Positions 41,993 through 50,680 of a DNA stretch of 64,000 nt are shown here, one piece after another. How positions within the stretch are numbered: the stretch's first letter is position 1; every line of letters begins with the position of its first letter. Made by a program: the position numbers and the translations under genes. Source of the stretch: Cuneatibacter sp. NSJ-177 (GTDB lineage Bacteria; Bacillota; Clostridia; Lachnospirales; Lachnospiraceae). Location of the stretch: assembly GCF_022867805.1 (NCBI RefSeq), contig NZ_JALIFO010000004.1, positions 45,549 through 109,548 on the forward strand, read 5' to 3'. Under the pieces are notes generated by a model. The model did no database searches, had not been told where the DNA came from, and saw only the letters and a list, made by a program, of their open reading frames with translations.

Positions 41993-42838
41993 ATGGATTA
42001 CAGACGGGAAACGCAAGAACGAATTCAAACCGTGTCCAAAGATTTCCTTCCGATCGTGACCAGGATTACTTGTTCACAGGAAAATCACACGTGGAAGGCC
42101 AACGTGCACATGCACGATAATGAAGTTGAATTGCATCTCGTAAAACAAGGCTCCACCACCGTCACCATCCATAACCAGTCATTTACCGTGACGGCCGGGG
42201 ATATCCTTGCAATCAGTCCCGGATTTCTTCATATGGTGGAATCCGACGCCCCTGTCTACCTTTATACCTGCCGGTTCCGTCAGTCGCCTTTTGCGCCGGG
42301 AAATGAAGACGTGGTAATCCGGCCGGATGTCTCTCCGGTGATGTCTTCCGGAAAATATTACACTTTTATTTTAAAGCTGATGGAGGCAATGGTGGAAATT
42401 GCCCAGCACGGAATCGCCCAAAACGCCGATATCTGTAATATGTTGGGCGGCGCTCTCTGGAACATATTCCGGCAAATCTTTTCCACCTCGCAGATCGCCT
42501 TTTCTCTGCCGAAAAAATCCCTGTCCCAGGACATCCTTCATTATATCAACAGTCATTATGACCAGGATGTGACCCTGGCCTCCCTTTCTCAGGCCTTCTT
42601 TGTCAGCAGCAGTCACATCAGCAGCGAATTTAAAAAGGAATTCCATATCTCTCCCATTAATTATCTGATCAATCGAAGAATCTGCGAGGCCAAATGGTAT
42701 CTGATCAACACGCAGCAGCCGGTCCACGAGATCGCTCAGCGGGTCGGCTATGGGAATTGCTACCATTTCAGCAAGCTTTTCACAAAACGATCCGGTGTCT
42801 CCCCGGAAAAATTCCGCGAGATGCACCGGATCGTATAA
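41993..42838 (+). CDS. AraC-family regulator with cupin sensor (near CoA-transferase operon)
   Basis: The 281-residue protein has an N-terminal cupin-like arm (HMHDNEVELHLVKQGSTTVTI, FTVTAGDILAISPGFLHMVE) and a C-terminal AraC domain (HYDQDVTLASLSQAFFVSSSHISSEFKKEFHISPINYLINRR, VHEIAQRVGYGNCYHFSKLFTKRSGVSP). It is divergent from the CoA-transferase/MaoC/TRAP operon and most likely activates it in response to the imported acid. The ribosome site AGAGAGGAC is modest. It is clearly similar to the AraC protein at 55437 near TRAP system 4. Confidence 0.92.
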   Translation: MDYRRETQERIQTVSKDFLPIVTRITCSQENHTWKANVHMHDNEVELHLVKQGSTTVTIHNQSFTVTAGDILAISPGFLHMVESDAPVYLYTCRFRQSPFAPGNEDVVIRPDVSPVMSSGKYYTFILKLMEAMVEIAQHGIAQNADICNMLGGALWNIFRQIFSTSQIAFSLPKKSLSQDILHYINSHYDQDVTLASLSQAFFVSSSHISSEFKKEFHISPINYLINRRICEAKWYLINTQQPVHEIAQRVGYGNCYHFSKLFTKRSGVSPEKFREMHRIV

Positions 42839-42846
42839 AACGATGT

Positions 42847-43749
42847 TCAGATATCCGGGAGCCGCCTTGTACCGGCAAGCTCCCGGATAAAAGTAAGAAA
42901 CCGCTGCGCGGCAGGCGTCAGGTAACGCTCGGCGGAGGAAGCAAGGTACAACGTCCGGGAGCAAGAGATCCCCTTGATTTTCATCTGCCGGACCGGGAGA
43001 AAACGGAGTGCCCGCATCTTTGCCACCAGCCCGACTCCAAAGCCGGAAGCCACCAAGGCGGCAATCGCGTCCTCGTCCTCCGCTTCCGCCCGGATACAGG
43101 GGGCGACTCCAGCCGTCTCCCAAAACTCATCCACGATTCTCCGGAGGCCGGAATGGGGGGAGTAAGCCACCACCGGAAACCGGCCCAGCTCCGGAAGCGT
43201 GACTTCCGTCTTCCCGGCCAACGGGTGTCCCGGCGGCACGACGCCCACCATCTCCTGGGTGAGAACCGGGGACAGATTCACACGGGCCGCGCCGGGAATC
43301 CAACTGCAAAACCCCACGTCGAAACAGCCGGACTGAATGCCCTCCACAATCCGCCGGGAAGAGTTTTGATGAAAATGGACCGTCACAGACCGATTCTCCG
43401 GCTGGTCTAAAAACATCCGCACCACGGCGGGAATAAACCCTTTGGAGAGCGGAGGGTTATAGGCCAGATCCAAATGCCCTTCCGCCGCGCTGGCCATCTG
43501 CCGCGCCCGGTCCGTCACTCGTTCCAACTGCTCCAGCACCGGTGACACCTCATGAAAATACTGCTCCCCGTACTTGGTCAGGCCGATCTGCCGCCCCGTC
43601 CGTTCAAACAAAAGAAAACCCAGCTCTTTTTCCAGAGCGGAAATCGCCGCGCTCAAGGTCGGCTGGGAGACAAACAGTTCCTCGGATGCTTTTCGGTAAC
43701 TGGCATGCCGGGCGATCGCACAAAAATACCGCAATTGCTGCAGCGTCAT
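42847..43749 (-). CDS. LysR-family transcriptional regulator
   Basis: The 300-residue LysR protein starts MTLQQLRYFCAIARHASYRKASEELFVSQPTLSAAISALEKELG, the standard winged helix, followed by a two-lobed substrate domain. It is divergent from the FabK/nitronate-monooxygenase-like gene at 43952, the usual position for its target. The ribosome site is AAAGGAGGGAG. The 3' end converges within nine bases of the AraC gene, and a perfect 11-bp inverted repeat lies in its last codons. A second LysR next to a second such flavoenzyme lies at 57989. Confidence 0.93.
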   Translation of the reverse strand: MTLQQLRYFCAIARHASYRKASEELFVSQPTLSAAISALEKELGFLLFERTGRQIGLTKYGEQYFHEVSPVLEQLERVTDRARQMASAAEGHLDLAYNPPLSKGFIPAVVRMFLDQPENRSVTVHFHQNSSRRIVEGIQSGCFDVGFCSWIPGAARVNLSPVLTQEMVGVVPPGHPLAGKTEVTLPELGRFPVVAYSPHSGLRRIVDEFWETAGVAPCIRAEAEDEDAIAALVASGFGVGLVAKMRALRFLPVRQMKIKGISCSRTLYLASSAERYLTPAAQRFLTFIRELAGTRRLPDI

Positions 43750-43837
43750 CTCTCTCCCTCCTTTTCTCCAGTATATCCGTCCTTTTCCCGGATGGCAAGA
43801 TCATTCATAGTCATTTCCTATCAAAATCCAAATTTTA

Positions 43838-43866
43838 TCGATTAGACTAAAAAGAAAAGCTATGAT
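43838..43866 (+). promoter_or_regulatory. Possible promoter for flavoenzyme at 43952
   Basis: TCGATT, 17 bases and TATGAT (43861-43866). An AAAAT-CCAA-ATTTT palindrome just upstream (about 43823-43836) could be part of a LysR site. Confidence 0.4.
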
Positions 43867-43951
43867 AAGCTACCTTTAATTCCATAAAAAATGTGACTCC
43901 TCCGGACGCGCCGCCCGGTAAATGGTTGAGCAGCAAAGAAAGGATGTTCCG

Positions 43952-44911
43952 ATGATTAAGACGAAAATGACAGAACTTTTAGGAATTCAATATCCGATTT
44001 TGATGGGCGCGATGGCCTGGATCACCACCGCCGGACTGACCGCAGCCGTCTCCAACGCCGGAGGCGCCGGTGTGCTTGGCGCAGGCGGCCGCGACGAAGA
44101 GTGGGTGCGCCGGGAAATCCGCAAAACCAAAACGCTGACGGATAAGCCTTTTGGAATCAATCTTTCCCTTCAGACCACGCCGCTCCGTGACAAGCTGGTG
44201 GAAGCGATCCTTGCAGAAGGCATTGACTTTGTGACCCTGGGGGCCGGGGATCCCCGCCCCTTTCTTCCCCGCTTCCGGGAAGCAGGCATCAAAACCATCT
44301 GCATCGTTCCCAACACAAAACTGGCGAAGCGCATGGAGGCCTGCGGGGCCGACATGCTGGTGATCGAAGGCATGGAATCCGGCGGGCGCATCGGCAATCT
44401 GACTACCATGGCGCTGATGACCAATATCCTCCCGGAAGTCTCCCTGCCGGTGGCCGCCGCCGGAGGAATCGTGGACGGACGCGGTCTGGCCGCCGCTTTG
44501 ATCATGGGCGCCGACGGCGTTCAGATGGGATCCCGTTTCCTTCTAGCTTCGGAATGTGGGAGCCACCCCTCCAACGCTCAGGCCATTGTGGCCGCCTCCG
44601 ACACGGATTCCGTCACCATCGGCTGGTCCCGCGGAAAAGGCCTGCGTGGGCTTAAAAATCCCTTTGCCGAAGAATATCTATCCATGGAAGTAAGCGGCGT
44701 CCCCACGGAAACGCTGGGCCAATACGTCAATGGATGCAGCAAACGCGTGGCGGATCTGGGGACCGGGGAAGACGGAAAGAACGGGATTGTCCAGGTAGGG
44801 GAAAGCCTGGAGCCGTTAAAGAAAATCCAGCCGGCGGCGGAGATCATACGAGAAGTGATGGAGGAGGCGGAAACTCTTTTGAAAAGAGCCCCCCGGTTCG
44901 TGACGGAATAA
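43952..44911 (+). CDS. Nitronate monooxygenase/FabK-like flavoprotein 1
   Basis: The 319-residue FMN-binding TIM barrel has LGIQYPILMGAMAWITTAGLTAAVSNAGGAGVLG, TLGAGDPRPFLPRF, VIEGMESGGRIGNLTTMALM, AAAGGIVDGRGLAAALIMGADGVQMGSRFL. This pattern is shared by nitronate monooxygenases and FabK enoyl-ACP reductases; motifs alone do not separate them. Lack of other fatty-acid genes and the adjacent LysR argue against a housekeeping FabK. ATG 43952 follows AAGAAAGGATG. A close paralogue lies at 56830. Confidence 0.85.
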   Translation: MIKTKMTELLGIQYPILMGAMAWITTAGLTAAVSNAGGAGVLGAGGRDEEWVRREIRKTKTLTDKPFGINLSLQTTPLRDKLVEAILAEGIDFVTLGAGDPRPFLPRFREAGIKTICIVPNTKLAKRMEACGADMLVIEGMESGGRIGNLTTMALMTNILPEVSLPVAAAGGIVDGRGLAAALIMGADGVQMGSRFLLASECGSHPSNAQAIVAASDTDSVTIGWSRGKGLRGLKNPFAEEYLSMEVSGVPTETLGQYVNGCSKRVADLGTGEDGKNGIVQVGESLEPLKKIQPAAEIIREVMEEAETLLKRAPRFVTE

Positions 44912-44918
44912 AGAAACC

Positions 44919-44968
44919 GCCGGAAGATCTCCCTGATTCAGCCTCCGCAAAGAGGGGGATCTTCCGGC
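44919..44968. terminator. Bidirectional terminator between flavoenzyme and MBL-fold genes
   Basis: Positions 44919-44934 pair with 44953-44968 over 16 bases with one G-U pair, between two converging genes. No strong T tract. Confidence 0.65.
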
Positions 44969-44987
44969 AGATCAGAGAAGGCCTTGA

Positions 44988-46259
44988 TCACCGGCTGTTT
45001 CTTAATTCTTTCGCGCATTCCAGATAATAGTGCCGTCCGTTGGCGCTCGTTTCATATTCCGCTATTTTTTCCAGTGCATTTGCTTTGATTTGCCGCGCCG
45101 GTTGACCCCCATCGGACAACAGCAGCAAATCGCAGAGCTCCAGGCACCATTGATATTCTTTGTTCTGAAGCGCGGTCTGGGCCGCGGCCAAAACGTTCCC
45201 ATTTCCGCCCATCAAATCCAGCATTTTTTTCGACCGCTGTTCGGGAGGAAGCGGATGAAGATTGGTTGGATTCCCGTCAAACCATCCCAAATAAGCGGAA
45301 TAGATCTCCCGCACGGTCCATTCCACGCAGCCGTAATGCTCCGCCAGGTAAGGGAGTCCGGCGTATTTCTCCGGCAGCCGGATTTCGGAAGCCAGCTGCT
45401 CTGCGCTCTTGCCCGCGTTCATTCCTTCCAAAGTCTTCGTCAAGACAAAGTCCATGGCATTTCGGAAGTTCCCCAGCACTTCCTGGATTTTTCCCCTCCC
45501 CGTGATAGCCGCCGTGTGGCCTGGCAGAAGATATCTGGCCGGGTAGGATAAAATCACATCCAAGCTGTGGATCCACGTGGCAATGTCGCGGTACTGTCCC
45601 CCGCGAATCGCATATAAGTTCGGAAAACAGCCAAAATAATTGTCGCCGCAGCAGAGCACTTCTTTTTGCGGGAACCAGATCATCATCTGCTCTTCGGCTT
45701 CTCCGGGAAGCCGGACCATCTCCAGCTCCACCCCGTCGATTTTCCGATTGACTTTCTCTTCCGAATACACCGCCGTCGGAGGCACAAACGCGCGGTGTTC
45801 CCCATAGACAACACCCTCGCGCGGTCCAATTCCCTGGGAGATGGCTTCTTCGTCGGTGAGGGAATAGCCGAACTGCCGCCCTCCGCGCTGATTCTGAATT
45901 CCTTGCAGGAGCTCTGTTCTTTCCAGCGGAGCATTTTTCGGCTCAAAAGCAAGGATCTCCGGCGCGCTTTCCCGGAAAGCCCCGGCGCCGCCCCGGTGAT
46001 CCGGGTGGCCATGGGTGTAGAGAATGGTCTTTACTTCTTTCCTTGTTTTTTCCTGAATGATCTCCAGCAGCCGTTTTCCCCGCTCCAGCGTATCCAACGT
46101 ATCAATTAAGATCACACTGGAATCCCCCTCCACAAAAACGGCGTTGCTATGGCCGAGCCCCAGCACATACCAAACGCCTTCCGTCACTTGGGAGACGGTT
46201 TCCCTATCATTCTTAGTTGTAAAGTCCCGCAGGCTCTGAGCTCCGTCTTGTGCCAGCAT
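44988..46259 (-). CDS. Alkylsulfatase-like metallo-beta-lactamase-fold hydrolase
   Basis: The 423-residue protein has an MBL domain with the metal motif LYTHGHPDHRGG, CCGDNYFGCFPN and LLPGHTAAITGRG. A helical dimerisation domain of the SdsA1/BDS1 alkylsulfatase type follows (YFGWFDGNPTNLHPLPPEQRSKKMLDLMGG-like). The SCP2-like third domain of SdsA1 is missing, so it is a short member. Such enzymes hydrolyse sulfate esters of alcohols. Here the ester could be an environmental or host-derived sulfate. An IclR regulator lies 38 bases upstream on the same strand. The ribosome site is ATAGGAGGAG. Confidence 0.85.
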   Translation of the reverse strand: MLAQDGAQSLRDFTTKNDRETVSQVTEGVWYVLGLGHSNAVFVEGDSSVILIDTLDTLERGKRLLEIIQEKTRKEVKTILYTHGHPDHRGGAGAFRESAPEILAFEPKNAPLERTELLQGIQNQRGGRQFGYSLTDEEAISQGIGPREGVVYGEHRAFVPPTAVYSEEKVNRKIDGVELEMVRLPGEAEEQMMIWFPQKEVLCCGDNYFGCFPNLYAIRGGQYRDIATWIHSLDVILSYPARYLLPGHTAAITGRGKIQEVLGNFRNAMDFVLTKTLEGMNAGKSAEQLASEIRLPEKYAGLPYLAEHYGCVEWTVREIYSAYLGWFDGNPTNLHPLPPEQRSKKMLDLMGGNGNVLAAAQTALQNKEYQWCLELCDLLLLSDGGQPARQIKANALEKIAEYETSANGRHYYLECAKELRNSR

Positions 46260-46297
46260 CCTATTCTCCTCCTATCCCCAGTTTCCGGCCCGCTTTG

Positions 46298-47080
46298 TCA
46301 CCCCATGTATCCCAACTGTCTGGAAATTTCAAGGGCCCCTTCCAGAACCGCATCCCGAATCGCTTTTGGATCTTCCGGAAAACGGAAGCTGGGCATGGAT
46401 ACGGCCAGGCAGGCTTCCACTTTCCCTTCGGCATTCCAGATCGGGGCGGCTACCGAGCCAACCTGATTCTCATCCATTCCGTGCCGCTCAACATACCCGC
46501 GGCTCCTGGCCCCCAAAAGCCTCTCCCGCAGGGCGGCCTGGTTGACCTCCGGGTGCTCTCTTTGGATCTGCGCCAGCACCGGTTCCTGCTCCCCGGCGTC
46601 CAAAAAAGCCAGGAGAACCGTCCCGGTGCCTCCCGTCCAAACCGGCTCCTTTGATCCCACCGCCGACACCTGGCGCACGGCCTGCTCGCTTTCCACCTGC
46701 TCATAGCAGGTTCGATAGATTCCCGCGCGCACATAAATATGGGCGGTCTCGCCGGTCTGGTCGCTGAGTTTCAGCAAGATTGGATAACTGATCCGCCTCA
46801 GGTCCGCATTGGCAGCCGCCACCCGGCCCAGGTAGAGAACCGCGCTGCCCAGCCGGTATTTTCCGTTTTCCGCATCCTTCATCAAAAATTGGTTCTCCAC
46901 CAAGGTGTTCAGAAGTCTTGACGTGGTGGAGGTGGTCCATCCCATCCGCTTTGAAATCTCCGAGTGGGACAGTTCGCCCTCCCGGTAAGAAAAGAGGCGC
47001 AGAATTTTCAGCGCCTTCTCAATGCTCCGGACAGTGGAACGGTCCCGGACTTCCTCGTCGCCTTCTCCGATTTTTTCCAT
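46298..47080 (-). CDS. IclR-family transcriptional regulator (sulfatase-linked)
   Basis: The 260-residue regulator has the winged helix STVRSIEKALKILRLFSYREGELSHSEISKRMGWTTSTTSRLLNTL and an effector domain with VWTGGTGTVLLAFLDAGEQ and VAAPIWNAEGKVEACLAVSMPSFRFPED. It is closely related to the IclR protein at 30489. It precedes the alkylsulfatase-like gene on the same strand and probably controls it. The start at 47080 is chosen by family length; AAGAAAGG upstream is rather distant, so the start is uncertain by a few codons. Confidence 0.88.
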   Translation of the reverse strand: MEKIGEGDEEVRDRSTVRSIEKALKILRLFSYREGELSHSEISKRMGWTTSTTSRLLNTLVENQFLMKDAENGKYRLGSAVLYLGRVAAANADLRRISYPILLKLSDQTGETAHIYVRAGIYRTCYEQVESEQAVRQVSAVGSKEPVWTGGTGTVLLAFLDAGEQEPVLAQIQREHPEVNQAALRERLLGARSRGYVERHGMDENQVGSVAAPIWNAEGKVEACLAVSMPSFRFPEDPKAIRDAVLEGALEISRQLGYMG

Positions 47081-47197
47081 ACTGGTAGTCAACAGCCTTT
47101 CTTTTGTGTTCGATATGATCCTTTGCGTTAGTCTCATTCTAAGCGCGAACCCATTTTTTGTCAACTGCTTGGAAAGGAAGCTGACCGGCAGCAACCG

Positions 47198-48082
47198 TTA
47201 CGCGTCTTTCGGGCGCACCGGGCAAAGCTCAATATAGCCTCTTGTTCCGACCGGCTCCAGCTGAATCCGGGGATTGGCCTCGTCCCACACAAGTCCGAGA
47301 GACGCCGGACTGTAGTTTTCGATCGCCTGCTGTACCTCTGTGATGGCCTGGCAGTAGTCCTCTTCCTCAAAAGGCTGTCCCTGGAACATCAGGTACCGGG
47401 CAGCCGGGAACTCCACTGCCTCGAACCCTTCCGGAACCACGCCGTCATAGTCTGCGGGCACCTCTACGCCCTGCACGTACTCGGATGTTCCAGGGGCGCG
47501 GTAGGCTTCCGGCAGCCACAGGCACACCGGCTCCCCGCCGATGGATTTCATGCTGGTGAGCACTCCCCAGACATCACAGCCAACCTCCTCGCAGTACTGA
47601 AAATAGTCGGCGGCGCTGACGCCCCGTTTCAGGATGACTTTCCTCCCCGGCTTCTCAACAGTCTGGATAAACACATTTCTTACTGTTTCCATTTCTTCTG
47701 GCTCCTTTCTGAGTTCTCGGTATATGACGCCGTAAGGGACGAACAGGGGAAGGGGGATTGGCTTTGTGGCAAACTCTTTTGGATTGCAGCCGAACTCGCG
47801 GTAAAACGCCCGCTGATACCCGTCCACGCTCCCGAACCCCATATCCAGGGCCACATCCAGGATCCGGCAGGCTTCATCCCGCAACCGCAGCGCGGACTTG
47901 GACAGCCGGAGCCGCCGAATATAATCGGCCGGCGTCAAATCCGTATACTGCTGGAACAGCCGGTAGGAATACCAGGGTGAATAAAGGGACACCTCCGCCA
48001 GCTGCGCCAGTGTGATCTCCTCGCACAGATGCTGTTCAATATAGTCCTGCATCCGCTGAACCGCCTTTACCTTCTCCGTCAT
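47198..48082 (-). CDS. AraC-family regulator with GyrI-like effector domain
   Basis: The 294-residue protein reverses the usual order. The AraC helix-turn-helix pair comes first (AVQRMQDYIEQHLCEEITLAQLAEVSLYSPWYSYRLFQQYTDLTPADYIRRLRLSKSALRL), followed by a GyrI/SOUL-like small-molecule-binding domain (KVILKRGVSAADYFQYCEEVGCDVWGVL, then ARYLMFQGQPFEEEDY). Similar proteins respond to lipophilic cations or drugs. It has ribosome site GGAGGGAAC and is divergent from the MerR gene of the ABC exporter at 48314, so a drug-response role is plausible but not shown. Confidence 0.9.
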   Translation of the reverse strand: MTEKVKAVQRMQDYIEQHLCEEITLAQLAEVSLYSPWYSYRLFQQYTDLTPADYIRRLRLSKSALRLRDEACRILDVALDMGFGSVDGYQRAFYREFGCNPKEFATKPIPLPLFVPYGVIYRELRKEPEEMETVRNVFIQTVEKPGRKVILKRGVSAADYFQYCEEVGCDVWGVLTSMKSIGGEPVCLWLPEAYRAPGTSEYVQGVEVPADYDGVVPEGFEAVEFPAARYLMFQGQPFEEEDYCQAITEVQQAIENYSPASLGLVWDEANPRIQLEPVGTRGYIELCPVRPKDA

Positions 48083-48313
48083 GTTCGTTCCCTCCTGACA
48101 GTTTCTATCTTACTCTTACGGTTAAAAATATTCTCGACGTTTTTTGCTGTAATTATAAGTCCCAAAGGTCAGGATCGAGCGAACCGAAAAAAACATCCTC
48201 TGACCGGCGGTGCGCTGATTTGCATTTTTCCGTTCTTTTTGTTAAACTGTACTCTCCATTATAACACCAGACTTATTCTGAGGGGTAAAATAAAAGGGAA
48301 CAGGAGGTGCCGT

Positions 48314-49057
48314 ATGCAGACTTACCGGACCGCAGAGGTTGCGAAAATCATTGGAATACACCCCAATACCGTTCGGCTGTACGAAAAATTAAAACTGATT
48401 CCCGAACCTGCGCGGGAGAAGAACCGATACCGCGTCTTTACCGACGCCCACATCGCCCAATTCCGTCTGGCCCGCCTGGCTTTTCAGGTGGAAGTCCTGC
48501 AAAACGGCCTGCGGAAAAAAATCGTGGAGATGGTCCAGGTATCCGCTCAAGGGAACTTCGGACGGGCCCAGGAGCTGACCCTGGAATATTTGAACCAAGT
48601 GCGGCAGGAGCGCCGGAACGCGGAGGAGGCCATTGAGATTGTCAGACGTCTTCTGGACGGTGGGGCGGCGGCTTTCGCCCCGTTGCAGACCCGAAAAGAA
48701 GTCTCCGATTGTCTGGGAATCTCCATGGACTCCCTCCGCAACTGGGAGATGAACGGCCTTTTGACCGTCAGGCGGAAAGAAAACGGCTACCGCGTCTATT
48801 CCGGCGAGGATGTCCAGCGCCTGAAAATCATCCGGGCGCTCCGGTGCGCCAATTATTCCCTCGAAGCGATTCTCCGGCTGCTCCGGGAACTCTCCGCCGA
48901 TCCCAATACAAACATAGAGACGGCGCTCAATACGCCGAGGGCCGACAGCGACATCATTTCCGCTTGTGACAAACTGATCTTGTCACTCCAGGAGGCGGAA
49001 CAAAACGCCCTCCTCATGCTGGAAATGCTCGCCGGTATGAAAATTCAATTCGGCTAA
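48314..49057 (+). CDS. MerR-type regulator with two HTH domains
   Basis: The 247-residue protein contains two MerR-like winged helices: TYRTAEVAKIIGIHPNTVRLYEKLKLIPEP at the start and TRKEVSDCLGISMDSLRNWEMNGLLTVRRKENGYRVY from about residue 125. A helical linker separates them, and a second helical tail follows. Normal MerR regulators have one such domain. This protein may therefore act as an internal dimer or bind two half-sites as a monomer. ATG 48314 follows CAGGAGGTG. It precedes the ABC exporter genes by 69 bases and probably controls them. Confidence 0.88.
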   Translation: MQTYRTAEVAKIIGIHPNTVRLYEKLKLIPEPAREKNRYRVFTDAHIAQFRLARLAFQVEVLQNGLRKKIVEMVQVSAQGNFGRAQELTLEYLNQVRQERRNAEEAIEIVRRLLDGGAAAFAPLQTRKEVSDCLGISMDSLRNWEMNGLLTVRRKENGYRVYSGEDVQRLKIIRALRCANYSLEAILRLLRELSADPNTNIETALNTPRADSDIISACDKLILSLQEAEQNALLMLEMLAGMKIQFG

Positions 49058-49125
49058 GCCTCCACTTTACCACCAGTCTTTTCGCTGGTGGTATTCTTTT
49101 GGTACAACAAACACAGGAGGTCAAA

Positions 49126-49846
49126 ATGATGGAGCAAGCAATACAAGTCAAGGAACTTTCAAAATCATACGGCAGCCTCTCCGCCTTAAAGTCCCTGACC
49201 CTGTCGGTGGGACGCGGTTCGGTCTTCGGGCTGCTGGGGGCCAACGGCGCGGGAAAAAGTACGGCGATCGAGTGTATGCTCGGAACCAGGCGGCCGGATG
49301 GCGGAACCGTGCGCATCCTGGGAAAAGATCCCCGTTCGGAACGAAAGAAACTGTTTCAGCGGGTAGGCCGTCCAATTCCAGGAAACCGCCTGCCAGGAAA
49401 AAATCACAGTCCGGGAGCTCTGCGAGGTCACCGCTTCCCTCTACCAGGGCCCGGATGATTTTCACCGTCTTCTGGCTGAATTCGGGCTGGAGGGAAAAGA
49501 AAAAAACCTGGTTGCGGACCTGTCCGGCGGAGAGCAGCAGCGGCTGTTTATCGTGCTGGCTCTGATTCCCAGGCCGGAGGTGGTCTTTCTGGATGAGCTG
49601 ACGACAGGTCTGGATGCGCGGGCGCGGAGGGATGTGTGGAAAATGCTCTCCGCGTTAAAGGCCGAAGGGCTGACCGTCCTTCTGACCTCACACTTTATGG
49701 ACGAGGTGGAGGCGCTCTGCGACCGCATTTGCATCTTAAAACACGGGCGCGCCGTATTCACCGGGACCACGGCGGAGGCAGTTGCGGCAAGCCCCTTTGA
49801 AACATTCGAGGATGCTTATCTTTGGTTTACGGAGGAGGAAAAATGA
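49126..49846 (+). pseudogene. ABC transporter ATPase, frameshifted by one extra base
   Basis: The first frame gives SYGSLSALKSLTLSVG and Walker A GANGAGKSTAIE, then breaks at GTAGGCCGTCC near 49368. Dropping one C restores VGVQFQETACQEKITVRELCEV and joins the second frame, which holds the signature DLSGGEQQRLFIVLAL, Walker B VVFLDELTTGLDARARRD and SHFMDEVEALCDR. The whole would be about 239 residues, the usual size. As written it cannot make a working ATPase. An assembly error and a recent mutation are both possible. The ribosome site is CAGGAGG; the 3' end overlaps the permease start. Confidence 0.85.
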
Positions 49847-50586
49847 AAACTTTTTTAATCATGCTGAAAACCGAGCTGAAACTTTCCCTTCGGGGAATGG
49901 ACATGGTTCTTTTTGCGATCTGCATGCCCCTCGCAGTCCTAGCGATCCTGGGCATGATCTACGGCGGCGAACCAGCTTTTGAAGGCGCGGGATACACGTT
50001 TTTGGAACAGTCCTTCGGCGCGCTCGCTTCCATCTCCATCTGCGCCGGCGGGGTCATGGGGCTGCCGCTCGTGGTGTCGGATTACCGGAGCCGCAAAATA
50101 CTTAAACGGTTCCAGGTGACGCCGGCCAGCCCTGCTTTGATCCTGCTGGTCCAGGTTGTCATTTACACCTTGTATGCCGTCTGCTCCCTGCTGCTTCTCC
50201 TGCTGACGGGAAAACTCTTTTTCGGGCTGCAGATCCACGGTTCTCCCGCCCTTTTTTTGTGCGGCTATCTGCTGGTACTGATCTCCATGTTCAGCATCGG
50301 GGTGATGGTGGGAGGCGTCGCCCCGAACTTAAAGACGGCAAGCGTGATCGCGAGCCTCCTCTATTTCCCCATGCTGATCTTCTCCGGTGCGACTCTGCCC
50401 TATGAGGTCATGCCCGCCGCCCTGCAAAAAGCCGCGGATCTGCTTCCTTTGACCCAGGGGATCAAGCTGCTGAAAGCCGCGTCCCTCGGCCTTCCGATCA
50501 GCGGCGTCCTGCTTCCCCTCCTGGCCATGTGCGCCTTAACCCTCGTCTGCACCGGGATTGCACTGAAATTTTTCCGGTGGGAATAA
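49843..50586 (+). CDS. ABC-2-type permease (MerR-linked exporter)
   Basis: The 247-residue permease has six hydrophobic helices. The ABC-2 pattern is seen in VSDYRSRKILKRFQVTPASPALILLVQ and in FPMLIFSGATLPYEVMPAALQKAADLLPLTQGIKLL, close to the drug/NodJ-type export permeases. ATG 49843 overlaps the ATPase stop as ATGA and follows GGAGGAGGA. It is intact although the ATPase is frameshifted. If the ATPase lesion is real, this permease lacks its partner and should be decaying. Confidence 0.88.
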   Translation: MKTFLIMLKTELKLSLRGMDMVLFAICMPLAVLAILGMIYGGEPAFEGAGYTFLEQSFGALASISICAGGVMGLPLVVSDYRSRKILKRFQVTPASPALILLVQVVIYTLYAVCSLLLLLLTGKLFFGLQIHGSPALFLCGYLLVLISMFSIGVMVGGVAPNLKTASVIASLLYFPMLIFSGATLPYEVMPAALQKAADLLPLTQGIKLLKAASLGLPISGVLLPLLAMCALTLVCTGIALKFFRWE

Positions 50587-50620
50587 TCTCTTTTGGCATT
50601 TCCCAAAAAAGCGGGTGAGC

Positions 50621-50675
50621 AACAAAAAATGGAAGGAATACGAATCAGATAATCGTATTCCTTCCATTTTTTGTT
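50621..50675. terminator. Strong bidirectional terminator
   Basis: Left arm 50621-50643 and right arm 50653-50675 are perfect complements over 23 bases with a 9-base loop. A tracts on one side and T tracts on the other serve both converging genes. Confidence 0.92.
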
Positions 50676-50680
50676 CTTCT

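Noticed and set aside
42852..42889. Perfect 11-bp inverted repeat in the last codons of the LysR gene, as a terminator for the AraC gene
   Set aside because: No T tract follows on either strand and it is inside coding sequence; it may be codon-driven chance.
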